From an uncultured Bacilli bacterium (GTDB taxonomy: Bacteria > Bacillota_I > Bacilli_A > RF39 > UBA660), in assembly GCA_947624095.1 (NCBI GenBank), contig CANQIR010000042.1, forward strand, positions 1 to 9,061: a stretch of DNA of 9,061 nt, given 5' to 3'. The notes beneath the pieces are model-generated. The model worked only from the letters and a program-made list of their open reading frames with translations. It had not been told where the DNA came from and ran no database searches. Positions 5,817 through 9,061 of this stretch are shown piece by piece (the stretch's first letter is position 1; each line of letters begins with the position of its first letter). The translations under genes were made by a program, and so were the position numbers.

Positions 5817-7325
5817 ATGAAAATCGAAGAAAAAATAAAAAAGGCTTATATTGCCGTAATAGAAGGCGAAGAATTAACAACGCAAAAATTATATAGTTGT
5901 GGCTTTGCTGCTACCGAGTTAAGTAAATTAGCTAAAACTGGCGTTTTAAAACGAGTTAGTTATGGTCATTATACGATAGGTGATTACCATAGCTTTAGAC
6001 GTTTTGGTGAAGAATTAATGAATAATGGCAACTATCTTCAAGGTAGTAAATGTTTAAAAATTTGCCAAGCCACCAATAATCTAAATGAAGATGAATTAAT
6101 TACTAAAATTATTGAACTCTTAAGAGCTTCTCAATATAATGAAGCATTTAACTTATTTATTGACTTAATGAATATCAATTTAGGAGACCAGAAATATTGT
6201 CTATGTTTATGGTTATTTAGCGTAATTACTAAACTTCCCGATGACTACTTAAATGTTGTCCTTAATTATGAACCAACTAGCTTTAACTTACCTAATTCCG
6301 AAAGTATTGATTATACCCAAATTATTCAAGATTTATGGCATCATAAATTTGGTGTAGCTTTAAAAGAAATTGATCAACTTCCTAAAGACCAAAAAACTAT
6401 CTATCATAAAATGCTTTTCTATCTAACTATATCAGCCGAAAAAGTTGAAAAAACAAATCGTCTCCAAGTTACTGAATTGATTGCTAATAAAGACTATGAA
6501 GGAGCTCTTACATATCTTGATAATCTAAGTAAAACATCTCACTTAGGTCGTTTCTTTGTTGTAAATCGTGCCTTATTAAATGACTTAATGACTATTAAAG
6601 CTACTAAGCAAATCCCTTTAGTTACCAATGAATATAAAACTAGAGTAACAGCTAATCAAGCTATCAAAAATCATGATTATCAACGAGCCCTCGATTTGCT
6701 CATCAAAAGTTATCAACAAAATAATTCCAATTATCAAAGAACAGCTTATTATCTTTTATTAAAAGAAATAATTGCTACCATTGAAAAAATTAAACAAGAT
6801 AAATCTTTAAGTCAATCAGAGCCAAATAGTGCATTAACACCAGATACTGAAACTGTTACAATCGATGATATATATAGTCAATTAATTAACCATAACATTG
6901 GTAAAGCATTAGAGTTACTAAGACCTTATTTAGCTAATATTAATAAACGTGAATACGAAGAATTCCTAGTTAATCTAATCAAGATTGATGTTTCCGATGA
7001 AGATGCGGCCTTTACTAGAACTATCGCTATTTTATCATTAATTAGTCGTGATAATTATTGGTTCGATGCTGATGCCTATTTTAATGGTTATCGTAGTGAA
7101 ATGCTTAGTGCTAAAAAAAGTTCCAATCTTGAAGAAAAGCAAAAATACCGTTCTACTGCTAATTTGTACTTAAATATTCTAGCTACAGCTAAAGAAAATG
7201 GCTGGTTTACTACCGTCCCTGATGATATTGATTATCTGCTCCAATTAACAATGGAAAAAAGAACTAAGGAATTTCAACCAAAAGAAGAAGCTGCCAATCT
7301 TAAATTTACTTATCCTGCCAATTAA
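5817..7325 (+). CDS. AbiEi-like winged helix plus TPR-like repeat protein, function unknown
   Basis: This is a 502-residue soluble protein starting at the ATG at 5817, eight bases after AGGAGA. Residues 1-56 match the small winged-helix fold seen at the N terminus of AbiEi-type antitoxins: TTQKLYSCGFAATELSKLA, then TGVLKRVSYGHYTIG, ending in the wing hairpin. The rest is almost wholly helical with TPR-like units of the form x-Y-x2-A-L/F-x2-L: about 99-117 (SQYNEAFNLF), 173-190 (HKFGVALKEI), 220-238 (KDYEGALTYL), 280-298 (HDYQRALDLL) and 354-371 (HNIGKALELL). A polar, low-complexity linker covers about 325-348. The layout suggests a DNA-binding head with a protein-interaction scaffold. No nucleotidyltransferase (AbiEii) gene follows, so a toxin-antitoxin role is not supported. 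It has its own promoter after the tRNA terminator and converges on the SH3/thioredoxin-like gene. Confidence 0.8.
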   Translation: MKIEEKIKKAYIAVIEGEELTTQKLYSCGFAATELSKLAKTGVLKRVSYGHYTIGDYHSFRRFGEELMNNGNYLQGSKCLKICQATNNLNEDELITKIIELLRASQYNEAFNLFIDLMNINLGDQKYCLCLWLFSVITKLPDDYLNVVLNYEPTSFNLPNSESIDYTQIIQDLWHHKFGVALKEIDQLPKDQKTIYHKMLFYLTISAEKVEKTNRLQVTELIANKDYEGALTYLDNLSKTSHLGRFFVVNRALLNDLMTIKATKQIPLVTNEYKTRVTANQAIKNHDYQRALDLLIKSYQQNNSNYQRTAYYLLLKEIIATIEKIKQDKSLSQSEPNSALTPDTETVTIDDIYSQLINHNIGKALELLRPYLANINKREYEEFLVNLIKIDVSDEDAAFTRTIAILSLISRDNYWFDADAYFNGYRSEMLSAKKSSNLEEKQKYRSTANLYLNILATAKENGWFTTVPDDIDYLLQLTMEKRTKEFQPKEEAANLKFTYPAN

Positions 7326-7332
7326 TTATTTA

Positions 7333-7366
7333 AGTTAAACACCTTTCTAGGTGTTTTTCTTTAACT
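7333..7366. terminator. Intrinsic terminator between convergent genes
   Basis: AAACACCT (7337-7344) pairs with AGGTGTTT (7349-7356) around a TTCT loop, followed by Ts on the plus strand. Outer AGTTAA (7333-7338) and TTAACT (7361-7366) can extend or compete with the stem. The minus gene's TAG stop (7349-7347) lies at the loop. Termination looks stronger on plus, as the minus-side U run is interrupted. Confidence 0.8.
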
Positions 7367-8015
7367 CTGTTTCAAAAAATAATTCATAATCTTGCTTCAT
7401 ACTATCATTATATCCATACATATAATTACCATTTAAAACAAGTAGGGGAGTACCATCACCATCTATCATAAATTCTTCTAAATATTTTTGATAAATTACT
7501 TTCCCTAATTTATCCTCTTTAACTTTATAAATTTTTAAATAAATCTTATCTTTAAATGAAACCTCATTTTTTAAAAATTCAATTAGATTAGTAGAAAAAG
7601 TATCATCTTCCCCACCTACAAAAACGTATACTAAACTTTTACTCTTATTTACTTCCAATTCTCTAATCCCATTTTCTTTAATAAAACCGACTTTATCATT
7701 AAATACTATCTCATACCAACCATCTTTATGATTAATTATTTGGTATATTTCCTTCTTTTTAATTTGTCCTATAGATTCATCACTATCTATCTCTGGATAA
7801 ACCTCTACTAATTCATCCGTAACTTCTAATTTAGGAATATATTCTTCGCTATTATCATTTTCTTGGGTTTCTTCCTTCAAAACTTTGTCATTTTGATTAC
7901 TAAAATAATAAATTCCCACTAATAATGTCCCTAATACGACTAACAAAAGTCCAAAAAGCAATGCCTTTTTACCTTTCTTTTCCACTTCGTTATCTACTTT
8001 CCCGTCAATTAACAT
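7347..8015 (-). CDS. Membrane-anchored SH3 plus cysteine-less thioredoxin-like protein
   Basis: This is a 222-residue protein from the ATG at 8015-8013, behind AAGGAG (8029-8024). Residues 17-38 form one membrane helix after a Lys-rich cytoplasmic stretch (EKKGKK), so the rest should lie outside the membrane. A polar acidic linker (40-60) leads to a bacterial SH3-like domain at about 63-118 (DGWYEIVFNDKVGFIKENGI). Residues 126-215 resemble a thioredoxin fold: strand SLVYVFVGG, then the active-site position GGEDDTFS at 134-141, and the cis-proline motif DGTPLLVLNG at 187-196. The usual CxxC is absent, and the protein has no cysteine at all, so it cannot be a dithiol oxidoreductase. A binding or structural role at the cell surface is inferred; no substrate is known. 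It is divergent from an XRE regulator and ends in a shared terminator. Confidence 0.8.
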   Translation of the reverse strand: MLIDGKVDNEVEKKGKKALLFGLLLVVLGTLLVGIYYFSNQNDKVLKEETQENDNSEEYIPKLEVTDELVEVYPEIDSDESIGQIKKKEIYQIINHKDGWYEIVFNDKVGFIKENGIRELEVNKSKSLVYVFVGGEDDTFSTNLIEFLKNEVSFKDKIYLKIYKVKEDKLGKVIYQKYLEEFMIDGDGTPLLVLNGNYMYGYNDSMKQDYELFFETELKKNT

Positions 8016-8069
8016 TTTAAAAACTCCTTATCCTTCAAAATTCGACAAAATTTGCCTTACTTAATATGT

Positions 8070-8078
8070 ATCATTATA
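8070..8078 (-). promoter_or_regulatory. Extended -10 promoter of the SH3/thioredoxin-like gene
   Basis: On the minus strand the sequence TGCTATAAT is a perfect TATAAT with an extended TG, about 60 bases before the ATG. No good -35 hexamer precedes it; that position lies in the inverted repeat at 8087-8103. Confidence 0.7.
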
Positions 8079-8086
8079 GCATAAAG

Positions 8087-8103
8087 TTACTCGAATAGAG
8101 TAA
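8087..8103. promoter_or_regulatory. Candidate operator: TTACTC-N5-GAGTAA inverted repeat
   Basis: TTACTC (8087-8092) and GAGTAA (8098-8103) form a perfect inverted repeat with a five-base centre. A wider pair, AAAGTTA (8083-8089) and TAACTTT (8112-8118), encloses it. It lies between the divergent XRE and SH3/thioredoxin-like genes, upstream of the latter's -10. A small dimeric XRE protein is the natural candidate ligand; this is inference from position. Confidence 0.5.
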
Positions 8104-8152
8104 GTTTAATCTAACTTTTTAATGAGAGAATGTATAAGAGAGGCGGTGAGTT

Positions 8153-8386
8153 ATGTTTGAGCGTGACAACGAAAATTATATTTACGAATTAGTATCTAAA
8201 AATATTAAAAAGCAACGTAAACTAAAGGGCTTAACGCAAGAGCAACTCGCCGAGAAGATGAACTATTCTACTCAGTTTATCTCTAATATCGAAAGCAAAA
8301 ATCATCAAACATTTTCTTTAGGTACTCTATGGCGAATAGCCTTAGTCTTAGAAATAGATATTACAGTATTATTTAAAGAAGAGTAA
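8153..8386 (+). CDS. Small XRE-family (Cro/CI-type) transcriptional regulator
   Basis: This is a 77-residue protein that is nearly all DNA-binding domain. Residues 13-75 fit HTH_3: NIKKQRKLKGLTQEQLAEKM, then YSTQFISNIESKNHQ with the recognition helix at about 39-49, and the closing helices TLWRIALVLEIDITVLF. There is no sensor or dimerisation domain beyond this. The ATG at 8153 follows GGCGGTGAG. It is divergent from the SH3/thioredoxin-like gene, with an inverted repeat in the 137-base gap, so it may control that gene and itself. No terminator separates it from csoR, whose -35 starts five bases after its stop codon; read-through into the copper operon is possible. The promoter is not clear. 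Confidence 0.92.
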   Translation: MFERDNENYIYELVSKNIKKQRKLKGLTQEQLAEKMNYSTQFISNIESKNHQTFSLGTLWRIALVLEIDITVLFKEE

Positions 8387-8390
8387 ATAA

Positions 8391-8420
8391 TTGACTACCA
8401 CCCCTAGGGGGTGGTATAAT
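8391..8420 (+). promoter_or_regulatory. Promoter of the csoR-ATPase operon
   Basis: TTGACT (8391-8396) and a perfect TATAAT (8415-8420) are separated by 18 bases. The spacer is almost entirely the CsoR palindrome, so repressor binding would block RNA polymerase. Confidence 0.88.
8396..8416. promoter_or_regulatory. Predicted CsoR operator
   Basis: TACCACCCC (8396-8404) and GGGGTGGTA (8408-8416) are perfect nine-base arms around TAG. GC-rich C-tract/G-tract palindromes starting with TAC and ending in GTA are typical CsoR-family operators. It stands out strongly in AT-rich DNA. Confidence 0.85.
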
Positions 8421-8427
8421 TTTGCCC

Positions 8428-8433
8428 GGTGAT
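8428..8433 (+). promoter_or_regulatory. Ribosome binding site fixing the csoR start at 8438
   Basis: GGTGAT lies four bases before the ATG at 8438. The in-frame GTG at 8429 is inside this site, so the three-codon longer start is rejected. Confidence 0.75.
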
Positions 8434-8437
8434 AAAT

Positions 8438-8716
8438 ATGCTTAAAAAGAAAGTACGTAATAGTGCTGATAAAAATTACTTACTAACTCGCTTTAAAACC
8501 ATTGAAGGTCAAATACACGGTATTGCTAAGATGGTAGAAGAAGATCGCTATTGCCGCGATATCCTAATTCAAATTTCCGCTGTTAGTAAGTCACTTAAAA
8601 GTGTCGAATGTGATATTTTAAAAAATCATTTATCAACTTGTGTAGTTAAAGATATCCAAAATAATGATTTATCAATTATTGATGAAGTTATTGATTTAAT
8701 AAGGAGATTAGATTAA
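8438..8716 (+). CDS. csoR: CsoR-family copper-sensing repressor
   Basis: CsoR is an all-helical cytosolic repressor that leaves its operator when it binds Cu(I). The 92-residue protein has the family body: LLTRFKTIEGQIHGIAKMVE (helix 1), RYCRDILIQISAVSKSL (helix 2) and NHLSTCV, then a C-terminal helix. The Cu(I) ligands are Cys39, His64 and Cys68, with the 25- and 4-residue spacing of Bacillus subtilis CsoR (45/70/74). This Cys-His-Cys set separates it from CstR (no His) and from RcnR/FrmR types. An additional Cys58 is present. A GC-rich operator lies in its promoter, so it should repress itself and the ATPase behind it; its TAA shares one base with the ATPase ATG, implying translational coupling. 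The start is discussed at the ribosome binding site entry. Confidence 0.93.
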   Translation: MLKKKVRNSADKNYLLTRFKTIEGQIHGIAKMVEEDRYCRDILIQISAVSKSLKSVECDILKNHLSTCVVKDIQNNDLSIIDEVIDLIRRLD

Positions 8717-9061
8717 TGAAAAAAGTTATTTTAAAAGTTGAAGGTATGACCTGTAGTGCTTGTTCATCTGGCTTAGAAAAATATTTAAATAAACAACCTG
8801 GAGTTACTGCTAGTGTTAATTTAATTCTAGCTGAAGTTCTAATCAATTATGCCGATAATTTAACCATTGCTGATTTAGAACGCTATATAGCGGAAGCCGG
8901 CTTTAAAAGTGGGGGAGTCTATACTGGTGAAAAAGAACATAAATCATCTATTGCTCCTCTAATTATCTATGGCTTATTAGCTTTCTTAATACTTTATATT
9001 TCAATGGCCCATATGATTCATCTTCCAAATATTCCTTACTTAAATATGCACCATCCCAAAG
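8716..9061 (+). CDS. copA: Copper-translocating P-type ATPase, N-terminal part (runs off window)
   Basis: This is a P1B-type ATPase that would pump Cu(I) out of the cytosol. 115 codons are visible from the ATG at 8716, which overlaps the csoR stop by one base, with AAGGAG at 8701-8706. Residues 1-67 form a heavy-metal-associated domain with the Cu-binding motif GMTCSAC (Cys13 and Cys16). A short linker (GEKEHKSS) leads to the first membrane helix at about 79-98 (LIIYGLLAFLILYISMAHM). The following loop is rich in Met and His (Met97, His99, Met100, His102, Met111, His112, His113), as in CopA proteins with YISM-type first helices. The CPC, DKTG and ATP-binding motifs lie outside the window, so the ATPase call rests on the domain order and the csoR partner. 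A separate copZ-like chaperone is unlikely, as the helix follows the HMA domain in frame. Confidence 0.9.
   Translation, partial: MKKVILKVEGMTCSACSSGLEKYLNKQPGVTASVNLILAEVLINYADNLTIADLERYIAEAGFKSGGVYTGEKEHKSSIAPLIIYGLLAFLILYISMAHMIHLPNIPYLNMHHPK

Noticed and set aside
5817..7325. AbiE toxin-antitoxin or abortive infection system
   Set aside because: Only the winged-helix head matches; there is no AbiEii nucleotidyltransferase, and the next gene is on the other strand and unrelated.
8131..8138. TGTATAAG as the XRE gene promoter
   Set aside because: Transcription would start near 8145, inside the ribosome binding site, leaving no usable leader.
1..9061. CRISPR arrays, insertion sequences or long direct repeats
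   Set aside because: None seen on reading both strands; the only repeats are short palindromes at promoters and terminators.

Overview
The window is AT-rich bacterial DNA with Gram-positive style signals: AGGAGG- or GGTGAT-type ribosome binding sites, sigma-A-like promoters and short U-tailed hairpin terminators. It carries a CsoR-controlled copper P-type ATPase, an NlpC/P60 wall hydrolase and a GSP39-type dehydrogenase. Together these suggest a low-GC Firmicute, perhaps an uncultured gut Bacilli/Erysipelotrichia-like lineage; that placement is inference. Tryptophan is encoded by TGG and no reading frame is broken by TGA, so the standard bacterial code fits. All nine genes whose 3' end is visible stop at TAA or TAG.

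Layout. 1-777 (minus): 3'-truncated short-chain dehydrogenase, divergent from the next gene. 881-1498: divergent peptide deformylase-family metalloprotein. 1556-2803: secreted SH3/NlpC-P60 peptidase. 2855-3979: membrane-anchored NAPE-PLD/UlaG-like metallo-beta-lactamase-fold hydrolase. 4076-4573: HD-domain phosphohydrolase, converging on 4597-5559 (minus), a protein with an N-terminal J-like domain and a duplicated C-terminal module. 5651-5727: tRNA-Arg(CCT). 5817-7325: protein with an AbiEi-like winged helix followed by TPR-like helical repeats, converging on 7347-8015 (minus), a membrane-anchored SH3 plus cysteine-less thioredoxin-like protein. 8153-8386: small XRE-type regulator, divergent from it. 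8438-8716 and 8716-9061: CsoR repressor followed by the start of a copper-exporting ATPase.

How the genes work together. Only one circuit is clear. CsoR and the ATPase form an operon whose promoter spacer is filled by a GC-rich palindrome, the expected CsoR operator, giving copper-induced export. A second, speculative circuit is the XRE regulator and the divergent SH3/thioredoxin-like protein, which share an intergenic region with a TTACTC-N5-GAGTAA inverted repeat. The other genes look like separate units. Coding density is high, and both convergent gene pairs share a two-way terminator that overlaps coding sequence or stop codons.

No transposon, CRISPR array, prophage or complete defence system is visible. 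The least explained genes are the J-like protein, the winged-helix/TPR protein and the cysteine-less thioredoxin-fold protein. There is no gene-free stretch over about 140 bases.
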